Notes: a model not told the origin generated them from the sequence alone. A DNA stretch of 64,000 nucleotides from Glomus cerebriforme (GCA_003550305.1 QKYT01000067.1:184914-248913); one strand, 5' to 3'; positions 11,394 through 23,279 are shown, counted from the stretch's first letter. Numbers and translations are program-made.

Positions 11394-12673
11394 ATGCCTA
11401 TCATAAAAAACTTTTTGGCAACAATTTCAGTAAATCATAAGCATTTACTTAATTCCAATACTTCAAATCCTAATGAGTCTAATTTACAACAACAAATTGA
11501 TGATTTTATTGATTGAGTTATGAAGGTCAACAGGTAGTATTGAATCCAATGTACCACTATGTATCATACTCAACACCATTTTTAACACTGTATTCCATTC
11601 ATTTGATCGTCTCACAGAAACCCAGGCCTATAAATAATTAAATCAATTGTGTAACCCATTTTTGAGAAAGATACGAACAGTTGCCAAATTTTTCATTGAG
11701 ATGGAATTTTTATTCTGTTAAGAATTTTTTATATATAAACTGGGAAAAATTCTTTTCAGACTTTATTGTCACAGGCAGCATTCCTACTACCGTAGCAAAA
11801 GTCACGTTTTTCAATCTTAGTAATGGTGAATTAGTCGCTCGGAAAATTCCCATTGATAAAAATATTTAAAAATTTAACGAATTTCATAAAAAGGTATTTA
11901 TCTATTTGAACTACCATATTACTATTGTTACTTTTTTTAAAAAAATAGATTTAATCTTTTCTTATAGATAAGGTCCTATTTTGGTATAAACCCCAATGTA
12001 GAACGGAAATTCATTATAAAGATGAGGATAATGATCGTATTACTGTAACTTATGATGACGAATTTCAAGCCGCGCTAGAAAATAATCCTCCAGCAAAATT
12101 TGAATTAGTTATTAAATCTATCAAAGATGAAAGGGATAGGTTAATTAAGAATAGAATAGTGTATTGTAAGGGCTTGTGTGGAAATGTTGGTGATTACAAT
12201 GAAGTTGTGTTTAAATCTCACGATCTTACCCTAGATAAATTAGGTGGTTACATCTGGGAACCAAAATTTATACTGGCGATTCTAATTTATTAAAAGGTAT
12301 ATTCATAAAATTTCCTTAAAAATTGTAATCAATCATATTTAAATTCTTTTTCTTTTTGTAACAAATTATATTTTCTTTTTTAGCACTTGTACATTCACAT
12401 CCAATAAAATTAACAAAAACTCCACCACCTTACGAGATAATCGCAACATTAAAAATTTTACCCGGGCAATCATCATATTTAGGATCTTTTTCTAGCGGAA
12501 TTGAAACTCAGAGTTATGGTGCTTGGGGTTCAAGTTTTTCTATTGAAAGCATTAGATATGGGCCAATAAATAACTCTAGTTCTAAATCTGATAATACCTA
12601 TGATAATATCTCGAAAAATAAGGATTTGAAATCGGAAAATTTTTGGAAAAGAATAAGAAAGTTTTTTTCGTAA
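11394..12673 (+). pseudogene. PB1-domain protein relic
   Basis: The frame at 11681-11869 ends with AKVTFFNLSNGELVARKIP, a PB1 first strand with its conserved Lys, and TAA interrupts where CAA would continue the helix (about 11866). After an apparent intron, the exon from about 11969 continues with FWYKPQCR and the OPCA-type acidic motif YKDEDNDRITVTYDDEF, diagnostic of PB1. Then follow an unrecognised Cys-containing segment and, after another intron (about 12299-12383), a C-terminal region ending at TAA 12673 with PGQSSYLGSF and SYGAWGSSFSIESIRYG. At least one stop and two frame changes are needed, so it is probably inactive. PB1 domains mediate protein-protein pairing through Lys-OPCA contacts. 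The partner and role are unknown. Confidence 0.6.
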
Positions 12674-13020
12674 AGATCAAAAAATTTTAAACCCTAATTT
12701 TTCACAATTATTATTTTTTAGCTTATATTTTTCATAAATATGACATTTCTTATACACAAAGTATTATTAGTTTACCAAGGGTATGAAATAACAACGTGGT
12801 TAATAAATGAATTTGTCCCTGACAATTATTTATCCTCTGAAAATATAAACTATATTTTTTTTTGTCCGTCCAGTCTTCCACAAATTTCTATATAGTCACG
12901 ATCCATACAGTCACAATTATATTTAATTTAACAATATTCAGTTTTCGAAATTTGGCGCGATTATATCACTAATATTTTTAACACTAGCTGACCGTAGTTT
13001 TTTTACATAAATTATGGCTA
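12674..13020. other. Intergenic between convergent genes
   Basis: AT-rich spacer serving as the 3' flank of both the PB1 relic and HEM25. No gene seen. Confidence 0.4.
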
Positions 13021-14465
13021 TTAATGATTTCGCCTTTGTTGAAACCAAGTAACTAAAGCTTCATATATAGTCCAATTAATAACAGCTTGTGTAGTTTTTC
13101 TACCTAATCTAAGCGTTAAACCGTTAAAAAATCCAATAAATCCTTCTTCCTTTAAAAAGCATCAACATTTTCATTGAGAATAAAAAACAATTGATTAATG
13201 AGGATTGAATAATTAAACAATATATAGTTACCTTTAATATTTTTAAAGATCCTAGCCAAATATTCGGATAGGTTTGAGGCTTTAACTGCATTCTTGTTTT
13301 AAGCATATCGAAAGGATGTGTAATAGTAGTTGCTGAAAAACCTGCTATCGCAGCTATACGCAAAAAAAACAATATGATTAGAATAATTTAATCATTAAGA
13401 AATTGAAAATTAGTTCACAAAATTACCAGAAGTCATGTGTATAATTGGTGAAGCAATTGCGGTTGAATTAGCTAAAGAAAAAGGATAAATTTAATTGATT
13501 TTACCAAATTAAAGATATTAAATATTTATTAATAATATACCACTAATTAATAATTTCCATCGTTCATAAAACAATAAGTATAATCCTGCATAAGGAGAAT
13601 CTCTTATAGCAGTAGCACCATACCCATAAAACAATCCTAGAAAAGAATAAAATTATAAGAATATATATATATATTTTTTTAAAAAAAAATCATAATTTAT
13701 CCAACCTTTTATTCCCTCATGTTTTAAAATAGATGTAAAAGCACTCCATATACTTTTATAATTATAAAGATTACTCTAATAATTATAATTTATGAAATAA
13801 TTAATAAAATGTTAAATATATTATTCGGATCATTAAATATTTTTAGATAGTGCATACCTCATACCTAACTTTAATAACAGTAATAGGCATCATAATAAGT
13901 CCAATAGAACCTCTAGCAACCATACCAGCAATTAGATTATCTCTATTTGATAATACTGGTAAAGAGGAATTTGAAAAATTCTGAGATTTAACTTTTTGAT
14001 GTTTAGAAAGAAGTTGTCGAATTTCTGATAACGTGAAAAAATATAATGCTGATCCGGGAACATTTCTAATAAAACAATGTACATTAGTTTATAAAATAAT
14101 GACTTTAAAGACAAAAAAAGGATGTTACCTTAATATTGTTGGTACAGTTCCTTTCCATAATCCACTTATACTTTCATTCTCAATAATATTTTTTACAGTT
14201 CGCAGAATTGTACTTGTAAAAAATAAATCAATTTTTGAAAAGAATCCAACTTGTTATCTTAAATTTTTTACACTTTATATTCACCTCAATCTCACCTATT
14301 TAATGATTTTGATTTACCATCGTTGTTTTTAAGTAGTAGTTGTTGTTGTTGTTGCTGTAAACGAGTTTTCACTAGATCAAATGGTTGTAACAATACACAT
14401 GATGCTAAACCTGATATCCCTCCTGCTGTTAAGTGTACTAATGGATCTTTTTTCTTCGTACTCAT
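13021..14465 (-). CDS. HEM25: Mitochondrial glycine carrier, Hem25/SLC25A38 type
   Basis: Eight exons keep frame: 14465-14296, 14212-14129, 14065-13858, 13775-13706, 13636-13541, 13471-13427, 13353-13232, 13149-13021, giving 307 residues, the usual carrier length. The three carrier signatures are visible: [10 protein letters not shown] (28-36), [11 protein letters not shown] (144-154) and [12 protein letters not shown] (236-247). The [10 protein letters not shown] and [14 protein letters not shown] segments are typical of the Hem25/SLC25A38 subfamily. Known: these proteins import glycine into mitochondria for 5-aminolevulinate and haem synthesis. A run of six Gln followed by Leu follows the first signature, from a CAA microsatellite. 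The exon-1 donor at 14295 (GTGAG) is chosen over an earlier GT at 14317 because only the former keeps frame. It is the first of three mitochondrial genes in 5 kb. Confidence 0.92.
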
Positions 14466-15137
14466 AATTATTTATAAACTAGAGATAGAAGGAAATAAAG
14501 TAAATAATTATTAAAATAAGGGAAAAAAAAAAAAGAGTATTTAGCTAAAGTGGAAAATGAATTTGTAGTGAGAAATAAAGAAAGTGCAAAAGAAAATAAC
14601 TAAAAACAAAATGTATATGAAAATATTTTCATTCTTACCTAACTTTTTAAAAATGTATAAACATTTTAAAATAACTGAATTTATAATCCCGCATAATTGC
14701 ATCAGTTTAAGACAATCATTATCCTCGGTCAATTAACTAACCAGAAAAAGTAAACTCTAATTTAAATTTAGAAATGATCCACATAATCTAGATATCAGGA
14801 ACTGGCATCATTCTGATAAATCAACAAATAAAAGATTTTTATAATTGATAAAATAAATTACGGTAATAAATAATTAATAATTAATAATTAAAACATCACG
14901 TCACAAATATTCACAGGAAAATAAGTTTAATCTTTTTAGAAATGTTATATACAATTTCTACAAATGAAACGAATAGATGAATATTTTCGTTTCATGATTT
15001 TATTTTTAATTTTTTTTTTAAAAAGTTTAATTTTATAAAAGGGAAAAAAAAGGAAAAAAAGGTATCCATCTAAAAGTAAAGGAAATTTATCGTTGTAATC
15101 CAAGATACCAAACAACAATGATTATCACATATAAAGA
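14466..15137. other. Intergenic
   Basis: Upstream of HEM25 and downstream of MGR2. AT-rich, with TAATTAATAATTA repeats near 14866-14890. No gene supported; a minus-strand frame at 14541-14732 is low-complexity. Confidence 0.4.
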
Positions 15138-15572
15138 TTACATCCCAACTATTTTTCTATCCCAACGGTTTCTCTCTAAAACTTCAACAGGTAAATTTGC
15201 AAAACCTCTTTGACAAAATTTTTGATGTTGTTCCAAATGTCGTTTTAGCATAATATTCTTTGGTCGTTCATCGCTATGAATTGCCGAACCAATTCCCATA
15301 AATAATGCAAAACTACCAGCTGAAGATGCCATATATCGACCAAGAGTTGAAATATATCCTCTTGGACCAGGTCCATATCTACAGAAACAAATCGGTTAAT
15401 TGAATTGTTTTTATTTTGAATTAATTGAATTTTTTTAAAAAAAAATAAATTAAAATTTTTTTAATTACCTGAAGATGTGATATGTTCCAAAAGCCAAACC
15501 TAAACATACACCTACAGCACTACCCATGATAACACCATGTTTCATATGATCAATACGCGAAAGTTGTTCCAT
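15138..15572 (-). CDS. MGR2: Romo1/Mgr2-family TIM23 translocase subunit
   Basis: Two exons (15572-15469, 15378-15138) give 114 residues. The [22 protein letters not shown] segment, the turn YGPGPRG and the second helix [22 protein letters not shown] match the hairpin of Romo1/Mgr2, including its small-residue helix packing. Known: Mgr2 couples TIM21 to the TIM23 inner-membrane translocase and gates lateral release of proteins; animal ROMO1 is its homologue. The start is the ATG at 15572. An upstream ATG at 15790 is followed at once by a GT donor, and no in-frame acceptor precedes 15572, so that exon is better read as possible 5' UTR. The C-terminal tail of about 50 charged residues is longer than in animal ROMO1. 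Confidence 0.9.
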
Positions 15573-16594
15573 TTTAAAAATATTTTTTTATAGAAAAAGA
15601 ATATTTATTATTTTACTTGAAGAAAAAACTACAAAATAAGTAAATAACAATAATAACGATAATAACAATATAAAACCAACGATAAACAAAAATAAGAAAA
15701 GAGAGAAAAAATATTAACAATTTACGAAAAAATAAACAAATTGAATAAATAATATTTAAATAACAATTTACCGTTACAATCAGAAACCATATTTAGAGAA
15801 AATAAAATCGAGTCGTGGGTGTTTTAGCCGTGTTTATATAAAGAATTTTTTTTTGGGAAATCCGCTATTGGTGGGAAAATTTCTTGTTTGTATTACGTCA
15901 GGATCATCGAGATAAAAACAATATGAATATGCCCGCTATGCCTCTTTTTCTGTAGGATTTGATCATTTGACTTTGCTCAGGACGCGTAAAATAGACAAAA
16001 ACGAAAAAACCTCTTGAATTCATTCCTGTTTAACAATCGCTGGTCACATTATTGCATTATCTTATATCTTTTAATCTCATGGTGTCGCAGAATTAGAAAT
16101 ACATGAACTGCATCTACGCATCTAATACATAACGGGGTAATGGGCTAAAGATATATATGTACCTCAGGTGATAGTTTGCATGAACTGATTTCACAGCTAT
16201 TGTATTTTAAATTTTAAGAATTACCGAATTTAATAACTAAAATCTTGAAATAACATTATTATTATATATATATATACATTTCACTATAAGAATTATTTAG
16301 GATACATGAATTATTAATTAGGAAAAAAAAAAATTCAAATTCGACGTCTGACGCGCGTCATTATCACCTGACGGATTGACATCTGATATACAGTACATAT
16401 ATTCGTTCTTTTAAATTAGTCCGATAACACAAATTTGAATATCTCATTAAAAAAAAAAGAATTTTATTTGAAATTACAATTGGTAATTATCTACAGAACA
16501 AAAAAAAAAGGACACTATTATTGTTTTATATATCAAAATTATATTCATTCATTCTTAACAGATAAGAAAAATACCCACAAAAATTTGAATCTTA
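15573..16594. other. Intergenic, likely MGR2 upstream region
   Basis: Contains a possible 5' UTR intron of MGR2 (donor near 15771, acceptor near 15630) and a TA-dinucleotide run at 16263-16275. A relatively CG-rich patch with GACGTCTGACGCGCGTC lies at 16342-16358. No gene supported. Confidence 0.35.
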
Positions 16595-17068
16595 TTACAA
16601 TAATTCATAAACTTCAGCTTTTGCAATTTCATCCCCATCTCTTTTAATAATAACCACTTTACCGATAATACTATTTCCGTTACAAATGGTAAGATTAGCA
16701 TATTGTTTTTCAAATGAAACCAATTCCATAGCATTATGGAATACAGGTTGTGTCAAATCATATAATTTTCTTCCTTTCTTATCGTATAATTCAGCAGTAT
16801 AACGAGATTGTCCATCCTCAGCTATGATTGCATCTACTCCTCCAATAACTGAAGTGAATATTCCATCAACGATTACATTATTCTGTTTAGAAGTTTCAGT
16901 GAATTTGATCACCCCATATAAATTATCTATATTAAATTCGGGGAGAAATTCCACATGTGCTAGTTTTCTGCATACATTTGGTTTTGCTTCTGAAGTAATA
17001 ATTGCAAAGAAAATGAGTGCAATTATTATAAGTATAAAAGAAGGAAAACTTCTCAAATATTTTGTCAT
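16595..17068 (-). CDS. Small secreted protein of unknown family
   Basis: A single-exon frame of 157 residues starts with a basic residue pair and a long hydrophobic core (about residues 10-24), ending in ITSEA, a good signal peptidase site near residue 28. The mature part, about 130 residues, has two Cys only (CRKLAH and TICNGN) and alternates beta-like segments (GVIKFTET, NVIVDGIFTS, SRYTAELYD, GKVVIIKR). This beta pattern vaguely recalls a Cu/Zn superoxide dismutase-like fold, but no metal-binding His cluster is present, so I do not assign it. A secreted or endomembrane-lumen role is inferred from the signal peptide. No introns. Expression is likely, since the frame is intact within an AT-rich region. 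Confidence 0.75.
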   Translation of the reverse strand: MTKYLRSFPSFILIIIALIFFAIITSEAKPNVCRKLAHVEFLPEFNIDNLYGVIKFTETSKQNNVIVDGIFTSVIGGVDAIIAEDGQSRYTAELYDKKGRKLYDLTQPVFHNAMELVSFEKQYANLTICNGNSIIGKVVIIKRDGDEIAKAEVYELL

Positions 17069-17784
17069 TATTAAGGATATTAAATTTCTTATTTATTTTC
17101 TATAAAAAAAAAAAAATTTTCTTTAAACCAAAAAAAAATTTTTTTCCCAGAGTAAAAAAAAAAAAGAGGAAAAAAGTATAAATCAAAACCCTTTTATAGA
17201 ACAATACAAAACTATCTAATATACTGCAAAAGGAATAAATAAAGCTATAAATATCAACCAATGGAACTTATTAACTTATTTTAAAACGACATTATTTTTG
17301 ATATACTAAATTGTTGAAGATCAGCTTAAATTCTACTGTAAAAAAAAATTTTGACTAAAATCCCCGTCTATGTTTTTTGTTTTTTTTTAAATAACCTCAT
17401 TGTACAATGACGGATCACGTTCGGATCATTAGTTCACTATTTATAGGAATAGAAGTATAGAACGTAAATATATCAAATGCACAAAATTTCAATCTATGTA
17501 TTACAATTATATATTATGCATTACTAGACAAAGTGACTCAAAACGATATCTTATCAACTGTTCAAAATACGTTAATTAAGACAAACCTAGTGAATTTCGA
17601 GATTTATAAAGAAATTACTCAATTACATAATAAATTTTGAAATCATTGATTATTGTGTAACTAGAGTAGCGATCGTGGGAGTATTTTTCATCCAGTAGCA
17701 TATATGCTACACATGCTGCACAGCCGATCTTGAAATAAATTATTTATACTACAACAATCCGCAAGTAACTCTAAAAAAAAAAAA
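17069..17784. other. Divergent intergenic region
   Basis: Lies between the secreted protein gene and COX16, so it should hold both promoters. Poly-A and poly-T tracts flank the starts. No other gene seen. Confidence 0.4.
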
Positions 17785-18215
17785 ATGCGAGCATTTCCCA
17801 GAAAACGATTAAATCAACCGCCCATATATCGAGCAATAAAGAAACATCCGTTTTTATTCTTTGGTCTTCCATTAATGGTTCCTATAGTAGGCGGCTCTTT
17901 TGCTTTAAGTTATTTAACGCAAACTAGATATGATTTACATGAAAATAAAACTAAAAGGGTTGGTAAAGAAGAAGAATTACAAATGAGTAAAGATAGACAA
18001 CAAGTTGATTTTCAAAAAGAGTTTAAGGTAAGTTAGACTAATATTTTTGAAGAAAAAGTTGAATTATAAAAAATTATGTACTGTATATTAATTTAAATGT
18101 TTTTTTCCCCTTGGATTAATTTAAGAATTTAGAAGCTACACAAGATGAACTTGATAATTGGGAAATTAAAAGAGTTGAAAGACCTCCTGGCGCATTTGAT
18201 GGAATATTAAGATAG
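17785..18215 (+). CDS. COX16: Cytochrome c oxidase assembly protein Cox16
   Basis: Two exons (17785-18027, 18126-18215) give 110 residues. A short basic N-terminus (RKRLNQPPIYRAIKK) leads into one transmembrane segment (about 24-45, FLFFGLPLMVPIVGGSFAL). Then come a QTRYDLHENK segment, a KEEELQMSKDRQQVDFQKEF helix and the ending DNWEIKRVERPPG, all in Cox16 order. Known: Cox16 is a single-pass inner-membrane protein that helps join Cox1 and Cox2 modules of complex IV. The ATG follows an A-run and is the only start consistent with family length. Confidence 0.93.
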
Positions 18216-19717
18216 TATCTCCTTATATAGGGATACTGTATTTTGCATAATTACGTATTGTTAATATTTTCGTTTGAATGATTTTATAATTATTATTAAC
18301 TTCAAATTTAAATAAAAATATATATAATAGAATCGGAAAAAATTTAGAATATAAACATTATAGATATGAAAGTTGTTTGAGTACGGTATTAACATAACAA
18401 CCTTGGCGTAAAATTTTTCGTTCAAAGTTTCTGCGATATTTGTATTTGTGGCATTCTATACTACCAGTTCATTGGCTTAAAGTAAAAAAAAAAAGAAAGT
18501 TATAATGGGAGAGGAATGCAAAGGGAAATGTGAATGTTAAGAAAAAATGCAAGATATGGACAGTAAGATGGAATCAATACAATTACTATCAATAGAAAAC
18601 ATATGTAATATCACATTATTCAAGATCTGATTAGCACATCAACTGAAGAATAAACATAAAAGAATCAAGAATTACCATATTGTAAGGAACGAATGAGAAT
18701 GGTACCAACAACCTTTAGGATGGTATTACTGGAAAGATTTAGATTTTATTAGCCTAAATTAGGTCTTACTGCTGGTGTTGGAATGATAGACTTGTATTCT
18801 CGTAATAATGACAAAAGAAGGATTAATTAGCAAGGAAATAAAAACTTGAATTATATGATGGTTTATTGGCTTTTCACAGATTCGCAGAAACACAATTTGT
18901 AATTTTACCAAAAGATTTACATTTAAATCGCGAAGAAATTGGAAATTTCGATTATCGGGCTATTTCAATTATTTCGAATCTTGGTTGTTTTTACCCATTA
19001 ACTCAAAATACAACTAAAATCAATTGTTATAAAATTATCATACAACAATATTTTCATCAAAATCTGAAAAGAAAAATGGACCGGATGGAATCAGTCTTGA
19101 ATTAAATAAGCAATAGAACTATATAAAAAATGTTGATCCGTGTCATGTTTATATTTTTCGATCATGTAGCAGATTCACGGAGTTTTTACAGAAATATGGA
19201 ATTATTCGGATAATATTCTGCTCTCTAGAGAGCAAAATTTGCTGGGAAACGAGAAATAATTTTTATTTTTTCCTTATATGTATAAACTTATTTTTCATGG
19301 TTGTTCTATATTATTCTACTTATTAATTGAAATATACAGTATAGTCATGCTTTTAGGGATTATAATGGCACACTTAGTGCAACACCATTTCATTATATCA
19401 ATATAAGGATGTGAGGGAAGTCCTAAAGATGGTTAAGATTAATATAATATTTATTAAATAAAAGGAACCAATAAAAACAAAGATCAAGAAAAATGAAAGG
19501 AAACCCGAAAATCAACCAAAAAGATACATGAATATTCTATCTTTACAGCTTCGATTGTAGACAGTAATTATGGATCATTGGATCATGTACATCAAAATAA
19601 AAATTTTGATTGTCGATAAATTTGTAGCGTAATAAGTTTAGATAATTAATCATGACTTTACAAAATTATAATTACACGGCCAAATATGATTAGCCGTTAA
19701 GTTTGAACAATTACATC
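18216..19717. other. Intergenic with one unassigned frame
   Basis: A plus-strand frame at 18866-19105 (79 codons, non-ATG start) encodes no recognisable motif and lacks good neighbouring exons, so I do not call it a gene. The rest is AT-rich and empty as far as I can see. Confidence 0.4.
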
Positions 19718-19855
19718 GTAACTTCACAGATAATCGCTGATTAACTTCACAATAAGCAATGCACGATTGGTGGATTCTGTCACGTAGTAGCAAAACCCTA
19801 ACCAATCATGCATTGCTTTTATCGTGAAGCAATCTCTGATAACCCATGAAGTTAC
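19718..19855. repeat. Palindromic miniature inverted-repeat element
   Basis: The 138-bp stretch folds on itself: the left arm starting GTAACTTCA matches the reverse complement of the right arm ending TGAAGTTAC over about 65-70 bp with mismatches. The strongest pairing is AGCAATGCACGATTGGT with ACCAATCATGCATTGCT. No coding capacity. Consistent with a MITE-type foldback element; the target duplication is not clear. Confidence 0.65.
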
Positions 19856-19973
19856 TAATATGGAATTCTTCAAGTTTATAAATCGCTTTTTTTAAAATAC
19901 GATATTTACATTTCATTTATGAGTTGATTACATAAACTATTTTTACTTATCAACTCTTGACAAAAATCGGTCG

Positions 19974-20250
19974 TTAAATAGATTTTGTTATAGAAGCATG
20001 ATTCGATTCTATATACAGCCAATTACTTCTTGTTTTCAAGATTGTAAAGAATGCAAGACATTTTATTGGTTTTGTCCCTCGGACTTCCGGAATTCGGACT
20101 TTCGAACAATATCTTATTTGACATGAGAGGATTAATTTGGAATTGAATTTTATTAATCTGTAATACTGGTATGATTCGGCAAAAAACGAAATGATCTTTA
20201 TTGTTTGCTCTTTCAAGTTAAAACATTAACTTTTTATAATGATATTTGAA
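19974..20250. other. Intergenic
   Basis: An open minus-strand frame (80 codons) here has no domain or supporting exon. I regard it as chance. Confidence 0.35.
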
Positions 20251-20365
20251 ATACTGTATTTTATTGAAAATAAACACACTTAAAAATAAGCACCACTCCA
20301 ACCTTTTCATCCAAAAATCCTTACAAAAAAATGAGGTGCTTATTTTCGATAAAATATTGGAGTAT
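20251..20365. repeat. Short inverted-repeat element
   Basis: The ends pair: ATACT plus ATTTTATTGAAAATAAACAC on the left with the reverse complement of GTGCTTATTTTCGATAAAAT plus AGTAT on the right. A further internal AAAATAAGCACC copy lies near 20283. About 115 bp, noncoding. Confidence 0.55.
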
Positions 20366-20499
20366 AATATGTTTTTTTACTTTCAACAAATAGCATTATG
20401 AGGAAAAATGGGAAAAATCGTATTTCAGTGAACTTGTACCCATATCTTTCAAAAAGGTCAGCATCATATGAGTGTACTATTAATGATTCCAAAAAACTT

Positions 20500-21746
20500 G
20501 ACTCGTTAATAGTTGTAATATCTTGTAATTGAATCCAATAGATTGTAACTCATGACAAATGAAATCATATAATTCTCCCAAAGTGTTGTCTTTAAAATAG
20601 TGGCATTAACTCCATTAGGATTATGTATAAAAGTACTATTTGGAGAAATATAGGGGATAGGAGTTGTCTCAATATTATTAAACAATATGGTTGCCATATG
20701 TGATATTTGCGAAATAGATGTTGCAGATGGAATTCATGTATTGTGAAGGTTATGATAATCGTCAATACAACCAATAAGAAGATTGTTNGANTATAATAAA
20801 ATATATAATTAGTATTATGATTTTAAAATTAAAATTAATTTAATTTAAAAAAGCTTACATGACTATTAATATATGTACAAACGCTTAATNTATGATTATC
20901 TGCATTTTTTTTAAGCGTATTATAAGTAGTTTGATATGTTGAACTCATCCCCATATTGGCTAAAGTGTTAATGCCATTTTTTGAAGTTCCTGACCCCACC
21001 ATGAGAAGTCCTACAGCCATTTTTGTTCCACTAACTTGTTTGTTATGTAATGCTGCCATTTGATAGCATAACATCATTACTTTTTGCTTAAGTATCTGTT
21101 GTATTGCCTGATTTTTCTGCATAGGATTCATGGATTGGAATAAAATATCAAAAAACCACGCATCTTGATATCACGACTTTCGATTAATTCCACAAATTTT
21201 ATTGGATCAAAAATAGACAAATTCCCTTCTTTTTGATATTGGTATAGTATACTCGTCATACAAGCCACTTGATCGCCAAAGAATTGTGAAAATCTTGTGG
21301 TTTCTATTCATATTAAATTTAATTAATAATAATGTTATATACGCTAATGCATTTAACATTACCATTAGTTAAAGTTTCTTGTGCCTTAGTCATATATTCT
21401 TCCAATTCCAATTCTAAGTCTTTAACACGTTGCTATAAAACTTCTATACTGCTTGTATTATTCAATAAATCATAATACACATCTTCTCTTAAACAAACAT
21501 TTTTGGCTCCTTTGTAAGATAAATCTTTATCAGCATATTTTCTCTTGGATTTTGATATATTACGCTTATAAGAAACCAGTTCATTATAATGTTTTATACA
21601 AAATAGATCATTCACTTGCAATTGGACTGTTAGCGAAGAATTTTTGTAAGTGCCTCTGAGGTTAATTTTTGGAACTTTTCAATGATATTTTGCAGTCCGC
21701 AAACTGCACAAGGTCCATTATTTCGCTTATAAAAACCTCTTGTCAT
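20500..21746 (-). pseudogene. Degenerate copy of a multiplied Glomeromycotina protein family
   Basis: Minus-strand pieces in order: from the ATG at 21746 a CAVCG-x-Q motif, then a frame ending near 21433 with DLFCIKHYNELVSYKRN and KDLSYKGAKNVCLREDVY, a coiled helix LELELEEYMTKAQETL (about 21400-21360), a VACMTSILYQYQKEG block, a QNQAIQQILKQKVMMLCYQMA block (21131-20835) with VGLLMVGSGTSKNGIN, and MATILFNN with ISPNSTFIHNPNG (20697-20506). Stops and frame changes separate them, and three Ns (20788, 20791, 20890) fall inside. I recall this order of blocks from many R. irregularis predicted proteins of about 800 residues. The function is unknown; high copy number suggests a transposon-encoded or amplified gene. 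Confidence 0.5.
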
Positions 21747-22000
21747 CGCAATTAAGAGAAATCTAACCTAAAGTCAGAACTGTTCAAACTGAAACTAGAT
21801 CTTGGTTGAGAAAAGACTGCTGAGCTTTCGTAAAAAATTTGAAAAAATGTTATTATGTGATTTTATAGTAAGCCTTTTTTCCTTTAAAATAACGCATTAC
21901 ATATATTTGCCAATCACGTAAAATTAAATCACATGACAAATAAATTAGCCAATAATACAGATTTTTACCTAGGTATGGATTTTAATTAACTTTAGAAACT

Positions 22001-22225
22001 GTATTTACTAATGTTCCTTTCATTTTTTTGAAGTTTTGGCTTCACTGGATATTCAATCGTGGGGTATTCATTTTCTTTCTTTTTTTTAGATTTTGGCTCT
22101 CTCGATATTCAAATCACGTGATGTAGGTTTTTTTTTATAAAGTTCTTTGAATTGGCATTAGGAACTGTTTATTAATGTTCCTTTCATTTTTTTTTTGTAA
22201 TTTTTGACTTCTCTGGATATTCAGA
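22001..22225. repeat. Two direct copies of a T-rich repeat
   Basis: A segment with AATGTTCCTTTCATTTTT and CTGGATATTCA occurs at 22001-22055 and again at 22162-22225, with a related CTCTCGATATTCA copy between them. Noncoding. Confidence 0.5.
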
Positions 22226-23099
22226 CGCAGGTAGACATTTTCTTAACTTTAGTTACTTCAATATTTTTAAAAAAAAGTATTTTCATGTTATATTAAAAAA
22301 TGTCCATTATTTACATAGATAGTATTTTCATTATTCTTTATGTTTTTAGCACCCAAGTTTAGTTTCGCTCATCTAAGCTATCTATATACTAACACATCCT
22401 AACATTTAATCCAATTTCCATTTATCATAATTAGCAAAGGGTATTTTACGTACGTAATATACAGAACTTTTAGGATGTTTAGGACCACCTTATTTTTAAT
22501 AATACTAGCATTTACCTGTTGATTACATTAACAGTTTATCAATAATATTTATAGCTTAAAAATATATATAAAATAAAAATTTAATTATATTTTATAACAA
22601 AAAATTTTTATTAAAAATTTCTGGATATACAACATTATGAGTATAATTAATTAAATTTGTATTATCTCCTAATTGTTTATTATAATAATAAGAATTTTTA
22701 AATTTTTTTTTTGATGTTAATTGTCCATAAAAAAATACAACCCAATTTAATGACTATCCTTGAGAATCCCCAAAATACATTCATTACTTCTTTTAAAAAA
22801 TTTTTAGGTTGGTGGATTGGTTTTTTTTCTTTTCCTTTTTAAGTGGGTTTCTTTTCTTTCTTATTTCCTCTTCTTTCTTTTAAAATAATAAGAAAATAAT
22901 AAGAAAAAAAAAAATAAAAAAATATTATTTATAGTTTTATAAATTATAAACAAAAAAAAAATCAAAAATCAATTCGTTATCATACATCAGGTTCTGGGTT
23001 TAGATTTCGACGGCGGCTCTTCATTTTGGTGGTCTTAGATCTCTCATTTATCTTTTTTCAACGGCAGCTCTTTGTTTTGGTGGCCTTTGGATTTCTCAT

Positions 23100-23276
23100 T
23101 TATCTTTTTTTTTTAGATCTTGGTGGCATCTCTTCGTTTCAGTTTTACAGGTGAGTCATATTTTGTGACTTCTTTCCTTTTTTTTGTTTTTTTCCTTCGT
23201 TAATTTCTTCTAATTTCTTTATCTTTTTTTTTTTAGATCTCTTCGTTTCGGTTTTACAGGTGAGTCGTATTTTGGG
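23100..23276 (+). repeat. Tandem cassette flanked by splice-site-like signals
   Basis: Two units about 109 bp apart each contain a T-run ending TTTTAGATCT, a short body with CTTCGTTTC(A/G)GTTTTACAG, then GTGAGTC(A/G)TATTTTG. Each body thus looks like a small exon between an acceptor and a strong donor. No long reading frame goes through them. Confidence 0.4.
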
Positions 23277-23279
23277 TTT

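Noticed and set aside
15771..15790. Upstream ATG as the start of MGR2
   Set aside because: It is followed by a donor site, and no acceptor links it in frame to the conserved start at 15572.
18866..19105. Open frame of 79 codons after COX16
   Set aside because: No ATG, no motif and no flanking exon with matching frame.
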